From Candidatus Saelkia tenebricola (GTDB lineage Bacteria > Omnitrophota > Gorgyraeia > Kaelpiales > Kaelpiaceae): a DNA stretch of 42,524 nt. A model generated the notes under the pieces. It ran no database searches, was not told the DNA's origin, and was given only the letters and a program-made list of their open reading frames with translations. The stretch is taken from assembly GCA_030765145.1 (NCBI GenBank), contig JAVCDA010000057.1, positions 1 through 42,524 of the forward strand, given 5' to 3'. This document shows positions 32,063-40,694 of this stretch, one piece after another. Position 1 is the first letter of the stretch. Every line of letters begins with the position of its first letter. The translations under genes and the position numbers were made by a program.

Positions 32063-33925
32063 TTGGAAAAAGTAGATATTTTAAAACAAAAGTGTAATAA
32101 GACGAGCTTTGAAAAACTTTCTGGATTGAATAATAGAAAGATTTTAGATTTTATATCTAAGTATGCGGCTATTTGTAATCCCGATAGTGTTTTTATAAGG
32201 TCTGATTCCACCGAAGATGCAGAGTATATTAGAAAAAAGGCTGTTGAGTTAGGCGAAGAGAATACTCTTAAAATAGCAGGCCATACTACTCATTTCGACG
32301 GAATTCATGACCAGGCGCGGGATAAGGAAAAGACTAAATTCTTAATAACAAAAGAAATGCCTCTGGAGGGTTTAAATTCAATAGATAGAGAAGAAGGTTT
32401 GGAGGAAATAGAAGTTCTGCTTAAGGATATAATGAAAGGCAGGGAGATGTATGTTTTATTTCTATGTTTAGGGCCTGTTGATTCCGAGTTTTCAATTTAT
32501 GCAGTTCAGATTACAGACTCTGCTTATGTTGCACATTCAGAAGATATACTGTATAGAGGAGCTTATCAAGTTTTTAAAAACACACCGAATATAGATTTCT
32601 TTAGATATATTCATTCTGCAGGAGAGGTGGATGAAAACAAGGCGAGTAAAGATATAGATAAAAGAAGAGTTTACGTGGATTTTTTAGAAGATACAGTTTA
32701 TTCAGTTAACACTCAATATGCAGGGAATACTGTAGGGTTGAAAAAATTGTCTCTTAGGCTTGCAATACGGAAAGCAGACCGTGAAGGCTGGCTTGCAGAA
32801 CACATGTTTGTTATGGCAGTTCATGGTGAGGAGGGCGAGAAAAATTATTTTACAGGAGCATATCCTTCCTCTTGCGGTAAAACTTCTACTTGTATGGTCA
32901 AGGGAGAGAAGATTTTAGGAGATGACATTGCATATTTAAAGAAAAAAGATGGCAAAGTTTATGCGGTTAATGTTGAGAGAGGAATATTCGGAATTATCAG
33001 GGATGTTAATCCTGGTGATGACCCTTTAATATGGAAAGCTTTGAATACAGAAGGCGAGGTTATATTTTCTAACATACTGTCTAAAGACGGGGTACCTTAT
33101 TGGAAGGGAGATAACAAGTCTACTCCTCAAGACGGGGTTAATTTTTCAGGTCCTTGGTCTGCGGGTAAAATTGATGAATTCGGTAATGAAATTCCTTTTT
33201 CTCATGCCAATGCAAGATATACAGTAAGGTTAAATAGTCTGGAAAATTGTGATTCAGAGTTAGATAATCCCAAAGGAGTTTTGGTAGAAGGCATAATTTA
33301 TGGAGGTCGTGATTCTAATACCTGGGTGCCTGTATTTGAAAGTTTCAACTGGGTGCATGGGGTTATAACGATTGCCTCCTCATTAGAGTCTGAGACCACT
33401 GCAGCAACGATTGGTAAAGTTGGCGAAAGGAAATTTAATGTAATGGCTAATTTAGATTTTCTTTCTATGCCGATAGGAAGATATATAGAAAACTATCTTG
33501 GATTTATAAAAGATCTGAAAAAAGCGCCTACAATATTTGGAGTTAATTATTTTTTACACGATAATCATGGCGAATATATCAGCAGTATACACGATAAGCG
33601 TGTTTGGCTTAAATGGATGCAGTTGCGGGTTAATGATAAGGCGGATGCCATCAAGACACCTGTAGGCTATTTGCCGAAATATCAAGATTTGAAGAAATTG
33701 TTTAATAATGTTCTTGGGAAAGATTTTTCCGAAATTGAATATGTTCAGTTTTTTAGTATCAGATGTTCTCAGAATTTAGAAAAAATCCAGAGGATAAAAA
33801 ACATTTATCATGGGTTTAAGGATGTTCCTGAGGTGGTTTTTGAGATTCTTGATGTTCAAAAGGTGAAAATAGAAAAAGCAGCTGGGGAATTTGGTGACAT
33901 TATATCTCCAGAGGAATTTATCTAA
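32063..33925 (+). CDS. pckG: Phosphoenolpyruvate carboxykinase (GTP)
   Basis: 620 aa, normal for GTP-dependent PEPCK. It interconverts oxaloacetate and PEP. It shows the kinase loop GAYPSSCGKTSTCMV with the hyper-reactive Cys, the N-terminal VFIRSDSTEDAEYIRKKA, LGPVDSEFSIYAVQITDSAY, FGIIRDVNPGDDPL, and VLVEGIIYGGRDSNTWVPVF. The kinase loop reads YPSSCGKTS where FPSACGKTN is usual. The TTG start is supported by AAGGAG six bases upstream. It may feed gluconeogenesis or anaplerosis. greA begins two bases after the stop. Confidence 0.95.
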   Translation: MEKVDILKQKCNKTSFEKLSGLNNRKILDFISKYAAICNPDSVFIRSDSTEDAEYIRKKAVELGEENTLKIAGHTTHFDGIHDQARDKEKTKFLITKEMPLEGLNSIDREEGLEEIEVLLKDIMKGREMYVLFLCLGPVDSEFSIYAVQITDSAYVAHSEDILYRGAYQVFKNTPNIDFFRYIHSAGEVDENKASKDIDKRRVYVDFLEDTVYSVNTQYAGNTVGLKKLSLRLAIRKADREGWLAEHMFVMAVHGEEGEKNYFTGAYPSSCGKTSTCMVKGEKILGDDIAYLKKKDGKVYAVNVERGIFGIIRDVNPGDDPLIWKALNTEGEVIFSNILSKDGVPYWKGDNKSTPQDGVNFSGPWSAGKIDEFGNEIPFSHANARYTVRLNSLENCDSELDNPKGVLVEGIIYGGRDSNTWVPVFESFNWVHGVITIASSLESETTAATIGKVGERKFNVMANLDFLSMPIGRYIENYLGFIKDLKKAPTIFGVNYFLHDNHGEYISSIHDKRVWLKWMQLRVNDKADAIKTPVGYLPKYQDLKKLFNNVLGKDFSEIEYVQFFSIRCSQNLEKIQRIKNIYHGFKDVPEVVFEILDVQKVKIEKAAGEFGDIISPEEFI

Positions 33926-33926
33926 T

Positions 33927-34397
33927 ATGGGCAAAATATACTTAAGCCGGGAAGGGCACGAAAAATTAAGGAAAGAGTTAGAATATTTACAAAGAACCAA
34001 ACGTAAAGAAATTACACGTGATATAGGACATGCCCGTTCCTTAGGTGATTTAAAAGAAAATGCCGAATATCATGCGGCTAAAGAAGCTCAGGGGCTGAAT
34101 GAGAAAAAGATATATGAATTGGAGAATAAATTATCTTCGGCTGAGTTGATAGAAGAGTTAAATATATCGTCTGAGGAGATTAGAATCGGTGCTAAAGCAC
34201 GTCTTTTAGATCATGATGCACAAGAAGAGTGTGAATATACTTTGGTCAGTTCTGAGGAATCCAATCCCCAAGAAGGTTTAATTTCTGTGAATGCTCCTAT
34301 CGGTAGAGCTTTACTGGGACATCGTGTGGGAGATGTATTAGAAATCAAAATTCCTGCGGGCACTTTGAAATATGAGGTTCTTCAAATTTCAAGGTGA
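33927..34397 (+). CDS. greA: Transcription elongation factor GreA
   Basis: 156 aa from ATG 33927 (the frame opens 36 bp earlier inside pckG; GAGGA lies 11 bases before the ATG). An N-terminal coiled coil (EKLRKELEYLQRTKRKEI) carries the acidic tip DLKENAEYHAAKEAQ, which enters the RNA polymerase channel. The C-terminal FKBP-like domain includes NAPIGRALLGHRVGDVLEI. It rescues backtracked polymerase. Its 3' end overlaps the convergent TPR gene by 53 bp. Confidence 0.94.
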   Translation: MGKIYLSREGHEKLRKELEYLQRTKRKEITRDIGHARSLGDLKENAEYHAAKEAQGLNEKKIYELENKLSSAELIEELNISSEEIRIGAKARLLDHDAQEECEYTLVSSEESNPQEGLISVNAPIGRALLGHRVGDVLEIKIPAGTLKYEVLQISR

Positions 34398-36240
34398 AGT
34401 TATTAGCTAATTCAGGTTCTACGTCACGTATTTTTTTAAGGTAAAAATCTGCCTCGGTTGTTTTCCCTATTGTGTTGCATATAACAGCTATGCCGTAATA
34501 TCCGTGTGCAAAATTAGGGTCTAATTTTGTTGATTGTATAAAATATTCCAAGGATTTTTCCAAATCCCGCTCCAGATATTTAATTATTCCTAACCCATAT
34601 AAAATAGGAGGGCTTATTGTATTGTTTTCCACGGCTTTTAATAGTACAGTTTTTGCTTCTTCATTCCGTTCCAGTTCAATATAAAGATAAGATAAATTAT
34701 GGTAAATATAAAAATTGTTGGGGTTTGTTGTTAAATATTTTTCATAAAGTATTATTGCATCTTCAATCTTACCTTGAAGTTTATATGTTATAGCCAGTAG
34801 ATTTCCTGCTTCATTGTCCTGGGGTGATAATTCCAGGGCTTTTTTAAATTCTTTTTCTGCTGAATCAAGTTTGTTTTGTTTTAGGTAAATAGATCCTAAT
34901 CCTCTTAACAGAATAATGTTGTTTGGGCTTAGAGTTTGTGCAGTTTTAAAATAGTACTCTGCTTTATCGGGGTTTTCTTGCTGTGTGTAGAAAGAGCCGA
35001 TTTCTGCATATGCTCGTGCGCTTTGAGGATAATATTTTAGTACACTTTCAAAAAGTGTTTTGTCATTATGCCAGTCTTTTGTCCGGCGGGTAATAGTAAA
35101 TGCATAATTTATGATTAATAATGAAAATAGTACGATTATCAAATTTTTGCGGGTTTTGGTTTTAGTGAAACGGGCTATAGATATACTTATGGCTAAGAAT
35201 ACGCCAATAGAGCTTAAATAAAGGAATCTATCCGCCACTAAAACGGTTAAAGGGACTATGTTTAATGCCGGCAGTAGGAAAAAAATAAACCAAACTATGC
35301 CAAAAGTTATTAATTTATTTTTTGGGTAGTTTTTAAAAGCCCAGATTATTAGTAGGGTATAAATTGCAACCGAGGCTAAAATGCGTATGTCGAATATTGA
35401 TTCAGGCAAGATGAAATTATAGTCTATAGAAAGATTGTAGGGATATATAAGTTTAAATATGTATTCAGAAGATATCATCATAACAGATAAGATATTGCTG
35501 TAAAAGGATCCTCCCCACCAGGGTCTTTGCGGTAACTCTTTCATTACTATTTGTCTTAAAATAAAGTAAAGCATAGCTATTATAAAGGGGGCAATTTTTA
35601 ATCTGGATTTTATCTTTTTGTCTAATAGTTTAGTTAAAGATAAAAATATGAGTGGAATGAGAATGGCTATTTCTTTAGAAAACAAAGCCAGGATAAATGC
35701 AAAAAGTGAAAAAATATAAAACCTATATTTAGTTGTCTTAATAAAATTGATAAACAGTGTTATCGCTAATAGCGAAAATAAACCTACCAACAAGTCGGCT
35801 CGAGCTCCTATCCAATTTACAGGTTCTGTTTGAACAGGATGCAGGGCAAAAAGGGCAGTGGTCAGATTTATTATCGTTTTATTGTTTGAGATAAGGGATA
35901 TGAAATAAAACAGCAGGATGATGTTTATGATATGAAGTAGTAGGTTAGTGAAATGATAACCTGCTGGATTAATGCGAAATAGTTGATACTCTAAAGAATA
36001 AATCAATGTTCTCAAAGGTCTGTATATTCCAGGCCATTTTGCAGAAGTGGTTTTTTCTATCGGGTTCAGGAAAAAATTGGGAATGTTTTTTAAACTTATA
36101 ATATTAAAATTAGTACTTATAAATCTATGGTCATCGTATACAAAGTTATTATTGAGGCAATCTTGATAACAAAATATTGTAAGCAGGATGATAAAAAACA
36201 GGATGAATTTTTGATTAGATGATTTAGGCGATTCTATCAT
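34345..36240 (-). CDS. GT-C-like membrane glycosyltransferase with TPR repeats
   Basis: 631 aa. The N-terminal ~380 residues are multi-pass, with a first loop YDDHRFI (an acidic DD as in GT-C/PMT-type enzymes), IYRPLRTLIYSLEYQLF and HPVQTEPVNWIGARADLL, a pattern of TMTC/PMT-related proteins. The C-terminal ~220 residues hold about six TPR repeats (SARAYAEIGSFYTQQENPDK, ILLRGLGSIYLKQNKLDSAE, NEAGNLLAITYKLQGKIEDA and others). It probably transfers a sugar from a polyprenyl phosphate donor to exported proteins. It overlaps the GT2 gene upstream by 17 bp, which suggests the GT2 enzyme makes its donor. Confidence 0.83.
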   Translation of the reverse strand: MIESPKSSNQKFILFFIILLTIFCYQDCLNNNFVYDDHRFISTNFNIISLKNIPNFFLNPIEKTTSAKWPGIYRPLRTLIYSLEYQLFRINPAGYHFTNLLLHIINIILLFYFISLISNNKTIINLTTALFALHPVQTEPVNWIGARADLLVGLFSLLAITLFINFIKTTKYRFYIFSLFAFILALFSKEIAILIPLIFLSLTKLLDKKIKSRLKIAPFIIAMLYFILRQIVMKELPQRPWWGGSFYSNILSVMMISSEYIFKLIYPYNLSIDYNFILPESIFDIRILASVAIYTLLIIWAFKNYPKNKLITFGIVWFIFFLLPALNIVPLTVLVADRFLYLSSIGVFLAISISIARFTKTKTRKNLIIVLFSLLIINYAFTITRRTKDWHNDKTLFESVLKYYPQSARAYAEIGSFYTQQENPDKAEYYFKTAQTLSPNNIILLRGLGSIYLKQNKLDSAEKEFKKALELSPQDNEAGNLLAITYKLQGKIEDAIILYEKYLTTNPNNFYIYHNLSYLYIELERNEEAKTVLLKAVENNTISPPILYGLGIIKYLERDLEKSLEYFIQSTKLDPNFAHGYYGIAVICNTIGKTTEADFYLKKIRDVEPELANNFTLKFEEPHISKCPQEF

Positions 36241-36955
36241 TTCGTTCTTTTAAAAGGAAAAGTTTCCATAATAAGCATGTTATAATAAATTTTAATCCGA
36301 ATTTCACAGTTTTCATTTTAGATTTCCCCTGAACCCTTAAATGATACATTGTGGGGATTTCTACTAATTTTAAATTCATTCTTACCGCATTGAATAGGAT
36401 ATCGAAATCACCCCAGGGGCATTTTCCCCAGATCATTTTCTGATAATCTTGTCTTAAGAACGCTTTTGTCCCGCAAAGTGTATCAGTAACTTTCATGCCA
36501 CTTAGCATCCAGAATATAAAAGAAAATGTTTTATTTCCAATGCGGCGGGGTATATTCATAGCGCCTTTCTCCATAGGAAGAATAAATCGACTTCCGTTAA
36601 CAAGAATCGATTTGTTTTCAATTAGCGGTTGAATGAATTTTGGAAGATCTTCCGGGGCAACGGACATATCTGCATCAAGAATAATAAGTATATCTGAGGT
36701 TGCTTTATTAAACCCTTCTTTTAAAGCGTTGCCCTTACCTTTATTGGAGGATATCTTTATAAGTTTTAGGTTATTAAAAAGGGGGTGTAGTTGTTGGGCT
36801 TTTTCTAAAGTAGCATCTGTGGAGCCGTCATCAACTACTATGATTTCTGTAAAATCACCTGTTTTAGGAATTCTTTTTATGCATTCCTGGATATTCTCCT
36901 CCTCGTTATAGCAGGGTATGATTACAGCGCAGGAAATATTTTTTAACATGTCCAT
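36224..36955 (-). CDS. GT2-family glycosyltransferase (polyprenyl-phosphate sugar synthase type)
   Basis: 243 aa. The GT-A fold is shown by AVIIPCYNEEENIQECIKRI, IIVVDDGSTDATLEKAQQ, the metal-binding DADMS, GSRFILP, and DTLCGTKAFLRQDYQ, which resembles dolichyl-phosphate glucosyl/mannosyltransferases. A single hydrophobic C-terminal segment (FGLKFIITCLLWKLFLL) would anchor it to the membrane. It is the first gene of the minus-strand pair with the GT-C/TPR protein. Donor and acceptor are not determined. Confidence 0.9.
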   Translation of the reverse strand: MDMLKNISCAVIIPCYNEEENIQECIKRIPKTGDFTEIIVVDDGSTDATLEKAQQLHPLFNNLKLIKISSNKGKGNALKEGFNKATSDILIILDADMSVAPEDLPKFIQPLIENKSILVNGSRFILPMEKGAMNIPRRIGNKTFSFIFWMLSGMKVTDTLCGTKAFLRQDYQKMIWGKCPWGDFDILFNAVRMNLKLVEIPTMYHLRVQGKSKMKTVKFGLKFIITCLLWKLFLLKERNDRIA

Positions 36956-36966
36956 AAAGATTAGCT

Positions 36967-36992
36967 TTATATTATCTGAATAGATAATATAA
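36967..36992. promoter_or_regulatory. Perfect 11-bp inverted repeat between divergent glycosyltransferase genes
   Basis: TTATATTATCT (36967-36977) and AGATAATATAA (36982-36992) flank a four-base GAAT. The repeat lies between two divergent GT2 genes and contains TATAAT (36988-36993) on the plus strand and a TATAAA-like box on the minus strand. It may therefore be an operator overlapping two promoters. Confidence 0.55.
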
Positions 36993-37039
36993 TAAATCCT
37001 ATACCATAATCAATATTTTTAAAGTTAGGGTAAGGTAAA

Positions 37040-37747
37040 ATGGAGAAACAGCTTATATTGATTCCAACATATAATGAAAGGGAGAATGTTTCTGCTTTAA
37101 TTCCTGAATTAAGAAATAAATTTCCTGAGTTGGACATTTTAGTTGTTGATGATAGCTCTCCTGATGGTACAAGTGAGGTAATAAGAAATTTCTCTAACAG
37201 TGATACAAGAGTTAATTTACTTTTAAGAGAAAACAAGGAAGGTTTAGGTAAAGCATTATTTTCTGGCTATAAATATGCTGTAGAGAATGGTTATCAAAAA
37301 ATTATTCAAATGGATGCTGATTTTTCTCATCCTACGGAATATATAAAAGATATTTTAGATCATTTAGACTCAAATACCGTTGTTATATGTTCCCGCTATG
37401 TAAGAGGTGGCGGGTCTTGCAACTGGCCTCTTCCAAGGATATTTTTAAGCTGGCTTGCCAATTTTCTTACAAGTATATTACTTACCTTAAGCATCAAGGA
37501 TGCTACCACTGGTTACAGAGGATTCCCAAGCTCGTTTCTAAAAGAATTTATCAGCGAAACTCCAATTGCTTCAGGATATCTGATTCAGGTGGAAACGGTG
37601 CTTAAATCATTAAGGTTGGGGTATCATATAAAAGAGGTGCCTTTTATTTATCAAAGAAGGCGGGGGGGGGAATCCAAACTTGATATTTGTGAAGCGTTTA
37701 AATCAGGATGGGGTCTTTTAAGGTTGAGATTCAAAAGATATAATTGA
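37040..37747 (+). CDS. Polyprenol monophosphomannose synthase (DPM1-like GT2)
   Basis: 235 aa without membrane segments, as in soluble DPM1-type enzymes. Motifs: ILIPTYNERENVSALIPEL, ILVVDDSSPDGTSEVI, the metal site MDADFSHPTEYI, CSRYVRGG, KDATTGYRGF, SGYLIQVETVLKSL and VPFIYQRRRGGESKL. It would transfer mannose from GDP-mannose to a polyprenyl phosphate, supplying an outside-acting GT-C enzyme such as the divergent TPR-fused protein. The ATG lies 17 bp before another in-frame codon set, and GGTAAGG upstream is a weak Shine-Dalgarno. Confidence 0.9.
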   Translation: MEKQLILIPTYNERENVSALIPELRNKFPELDILVVDDSSPDGTSEVIRNFSNSDTRVNLLLRENKEGLGKALFSGYKYAVENGYQKIIQMDADFSHPTEYIKDILDHLDSNTVVICSRYVRGGGSCNWPLPRIFLSWLANFLTSILLTLSIKDATTGYRGFPSSFLKEFISETPIASGYLIQVETVLKSLRLGYHIKEVPFIYQRRRGGESKLDICEAFKSGWGLLRLRFKRYN

Positions 37748-37780
37748 ATATTTACAGTATTAAAGATAAAATCGTTTAAA

Positions 37781-38860
37781 GTGAAATCAAAAATTCTAAT
37801 TTTATTTTTAGTTTTTAATATCGGTTGTGCTTCGATACCCGTTCAAAAGCGCGCTGGATATGTAGAACGTATTTCAAGGAAGGATTTATCTTTGAATGAA
37901 TTTGCCAGGAAATATGATTTTCAGGTGGATTTTGATCCATTCTTAAAAAAAATATATTTGAGTAAAGGTGATGATGTTCAGATTGTATGTGCTTTTGAAT
38001 CTCCGGTAGCTATAGTTAACGGACATACAATTTTATTGGAGTCGGATTTAAAAATAAATAATGGGAATCCACAGTTTTCATCCCAAAATATAGAAAGATT
38101 GCTGAACTATCTGTTTTATGGGCGGGTTGAGTCTAAAGCTGTGAAGCGTAAAGGTCCGGGGGAAATTTACAGAATCAAGCGTATAGTTTTAGACCCTGGT
38201 CATGGCGGACGTGATCCGGGGGCGATAGGTAAGAGCGGAGTTAAGGAAAAAGACCTGGTACTTAGTCTTGCAAAAATACTTCAATCAAAGTTAAAAAGAG
38301 CCGGGTATGAGGTTAGTATGACGCGGGAAGATGACAAATTTGTTTCTCTGTGGCAGAGAGTAGCTTTTGCCAATAAAGAAGGAGCAGATCTTTTTATCTC
38401 GATTCATGTTAATAGCGCTCGGCAGAAAAGTGCATCAGGATTCGAGGTGTTTTATCTTTCTCAGACCAGTGATGAGGAATCACGCGCTTTAGCTTCAGCA
38501 GAAAATTATCCTTTGGGTTTTGAAGATGGTTCTTCGTATGATTTAAATGTTCAGGCAACTATCTGGGATTTGCTTTATTCTGAGAACAGAAAAGATGCCG
38601 TTAGGCTTGCGGAAAAGATTTGCTTATCAATGGATGAAATAGTGGGCCTTAGGAACAGGGGTGTAAAAAGTGCTAATTTTTATGTTTTAAGAGGTGCTCA
38701 GATGCCGGCGGTTTTGGTTGAAGCGGGATTTATATCCAACAAATTTGAGGAGGAAAATCTGAAACAGTGGAGATTTAAAAACAAAATTGCAGAAGCTATA
38801 GCTGAGGGTGTTAGATCTTATGAAAAAGCATATGTTCTTACAGAAGGATTCAAAAGATAG
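37781..38860 (+). CDS. N-acetylmuramoyl-L-alanine amidase (Amidase_3)
   Basis: 359 aa. A hydrophobic N-terminus ends in NIGCAS, a possible but non-canonical lipobox. About 35-115 resembles the copper-amine-oxidase N-terminal-type domain (LNEFARKYDFQVDFDPFLKK). The catalytic domain follows, with zinc ligands in VLDPGHGGRDPGAIG and SIHVNSARQKSASGFEVFYL, and the catalytic Glu in VLVEAGFISNKFEEENL. It cleaves the amide bond between MurNAc and the stem peptide in cell-wall remodelling. The GTG start has no strong Shine-Dalgarno. The 3' end overlaps murI. Confidence 0.92.
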   Translation: MKSKILILFLVFNIGCASIPVQKRAGYVERISRKDLSLNEFARKYDFQVDFDPFLKKIYLSKGDDVQIVCAFESPVAIVNGHTILLESDLKINNGNPQFSSQNIERLLNYLFYGRVESKAVKRKGPGEIYRIKRIVLDPGHGGRDPGAIGKSGVKEKDLVLSLAKILQSKLKRAGYEVSMTREDDKFVSLWQRVAFANKEGADLFISIHVNSARQKSASGFEVFYLSQTSDEESRALASAENYPLGFEDGSSYDLNVQATIWDLLYSENRKDAVRLAEKICLSMDEIVGLRNRGVKSANFYVLRGAQMPAVLVEAGFISNKFEEENLKQWRFKNKIAEAIAEGVRSYEKAYVLTEGFKR

Positions 38861-39665
38861 AAGAAATCTTCCGATAGGTATTTTTGATTCCGGGCTCGGA
38901 GGGCTTACTGTTGTAAAAGAGGTGCTTAATTTCTTACCTCATGAGTCTGTAATATATCTTGGAGATACTGCGCGTCTTCCATACGGAAATAAATCAGAAG
39001 ATACGGTTTTAAGATTTACAAAAGAAGCGATATCTTTTTTTTCATCAAAAGATGTTAAAATACTTTTGGTTGCCTGTAATACCGCTTCATCTTTAGCGCT
39101 TCCGAAATTAGATGATGATTATAATTTCCCGATTTATGGTGTTATTGATGCAGGTGTGGAGGAAGCGAGTAAAGTGACTAGAGTCAATAGAGTTGGTGTT
39201 GTGGGGACAAAAGCGACAATTCAAAGCGGTATCTATGAGAAGAAGCTGAGAAAGAGCAGTTCAAACATGGAAGTATATAGTAAGGCTTGTCCTTTGTTTG
39301 TGCCTCTGATAGAAGAAGGCTGGATGGAAGATTCTATAGCCTATAAAGTGTCTGAAAAGTATTTGAAAGATTTTAAAAAAGAAAAGATTGATGTTTTAAT
39401 TTTAGGTTGCACTCACTATCCCTTGATGAAAACGGTTATTAAATATGCAGTAGGAGATAACGTTGCTTTAATAGATTCAGCCCGGTCTTTTGCTAAAAAG
39501 ATAAAAGAGTTTTTATCCGAGCAGAACTTATCCGCTGATACAGCGCAATCTAATTGTGAGTTTTATGTTACAGATGAACCGAGGTTATTTAGGGAGCGGA
39601 GCAGTTTATTCCTTGAGAAGGATATTGATTTTGTTACAAAAATAAATTTGGAGGATTATAAATAA
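38820..39665 (+). CDS. murI: Glutamate racemase
   Basis: 281 aa from ATG 38820. It makes D-glutamate for peptidoglycan. Both catalytic cysteines are present, in VACNTASSLAL and ILGCTHYPLMK, with IGIFDSGLGGLTVVKEV and YLGDTARLPYGNKSEDTV. Alternative starts are GTG 38808 and ATG 38832; GAGGG upstream of 38820 is the best Shine-Dalgarno. It overlaps the amidase gene by about 40 bp, and its stop overlaps the queD ATG by one base. Confidence 0.94.
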   Translation: MKKHMFLQKDSKDRRNLPIGIFDSGLGGLTVVKEVLNFLPHESVIYLGDTARLPYGNKSEDTVLRFTKEAISFFSSKDVKILLVACNTASSLALPKLDDDYNFPIYGVIDAGVEEASKVTRVNRVGVVGTKATIQSGIYEKKLRKSSSNMEVYSKACPLFVPLIEEGWMEDSIAYKVSEKYLKDFKKEKIDVLILGCTHYPLMKTVIKYAVGDNVALIDSARSFAKKIKEFLSEQNLSADTAQSNCEFYVTDEPRLFRERSSLFLEKDIDFVTKINLEDYK

Positions 39666-40036
39666 TGTATCAAATCTCAGTAAAATCTAATTTCAGCGCA
39701 GCGCATAATTTAAGGGAATATAATGGTAAGTGCGAAAATCTTCATGGGCATAATTGGTATGTTGAGGTATTCATAGAGTCAGAGGTTTTAAATAAGGAAG
39801 GCATGGTTATAGATTTTAAAGACGTCAAAAGTATTTTGAAGAAAACATTGGAGTGTATGGACCATAAATATATCAATGAAATTGAGCCTTTCAATAAAAT
39901 TAATCCAACCTCTGAAAATATTGCTGAGTTTATTTTTAATAAAATAAACCCGGAATTTAAAAGCCGTTCTTTAAATCTTGCTAAGGTAGATGTTTGGGAG
40001 ACGGATTCATCGCGGGCGAGTTATTATGAAGAGTAG
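39665..40036 (+). CDS. queD: 6-carboxytetrahydropterin synthase QueD
   Basis: 123 aa, normal size. It is the second step from GTP towards the queuosine precursor preQ0. Zinc ligands are His in FSAAHNLREY and the two His in LHGHNWYVEVFI; the catalytic Cys is in GKCENLHGH. MDHKYIN and VWETDSSRASYYE complete the family pattern. It overlaps queC by 11 bp. Confidence 0.95.
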   Translation: MYQISVKSNFSAAHNLREYNGKCENLHGHNWYVEVFIESEVLNKEGMVIDFKDVKSILKKTLECMDHKYINEIEPFNKINPTSENIAEFIFNKINPEFKSRSLNLAKVDVWETDSSRASYYEE

Positions 40037-40694
40037 TAAAAAAGCGGTTGTTTTATTATCAGGCGGTATTGATTCGGTAACTTCGATGTTCTATGCTTTG
40101 AATAAGGGGTTTAAGTTAAATGCGCTTATATTTGATTATGGGCAGCGCCATAAGCGCGAATTGGCTTCCGCTCGAAAAATAGCAGGAATTGCGGGGGTCT
40201 CTTATAAAGTGGTTAAAGTGAATTTTCCCTGGGGGGGGAGTGTGCTTTTAGATAAAAAGTCAAAACTTCCTCACGGACGTTTTATGAGGAAGACTATTCC
40301 TTCAACTTATGTTCCGGGAAGGAATATTATTTTTTTATCGCTTGGTATAAGTTATGCTGAGGCAATTTCAGCGGATGAAGTTTTTATCGGGGTAAATGCA
40401 GTTGATTATTCAGGGTATCCTGATTGTAGGCCTGATTTTATCAAAGCGTTTCAGAAAGCAGTGGATCTGGGAATAAAGTCTGTAGTCGAGGGGAAGAAGA
40501 TAAAAATATCTGTACCATTGATAAATTTGAGTAAAAAAGAGATAATTGAACTAGGGTTGAAATTAGGTGTGCCTTTTAAAGATACCTGGTCTTGTTATTC
40601 GGGAGGGGCAAATCCTTGCAATAGGTGTGATTCTTGTTTGATAAGGAGGAAGGGTTTCCAAGATGCAGGAATTAAGGACCCTTTGGATAGATAA
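40026..40694 (+). CDS. queC: 7-cyano-7-deazaguanine synthase QueC
   Basis: 222 aa from ATG 40026 (the frame opens 36 bp upstream inside queD). It converts carboxydeazaguanine to preQ0 using ATP and ammonia. The PP-loop VVLLSGGIDSVTS, FDYGQRHKRELASA, TYVPGRNIIFLSL, GYPDCRPDFI and the zinc site SCYSGGANPCNRCDSC are all visible. queE starts immediately after its stop. Confidence 0.95.
   Translation: MKSSKKAVVLLSGGIDSVTSMFYALNKGFKLNALIFDYGQRHKRELASARKIAGIAGVSYKVVKVNFPWGGSVLLDKKSKLPHGRFMRKTIPSTYVPGRNIIFLSLGISYAEAISADEVFIGVNAVDYSGYPDCRPDFIKAFQKAVDLGIKSVVEGKKIKISVPLINLSKKEIIELGLKLGVPFKDTWSCYSGGANPCNRCDSCLIRRKGFQDAGIKDPLDR

Noticed and set aside
33891-33926. Longer greA starting inside pckG
   Set aside because: ATG 33927 gives the usual GreA N-terminus and length and has a Shine-Dalgarno.
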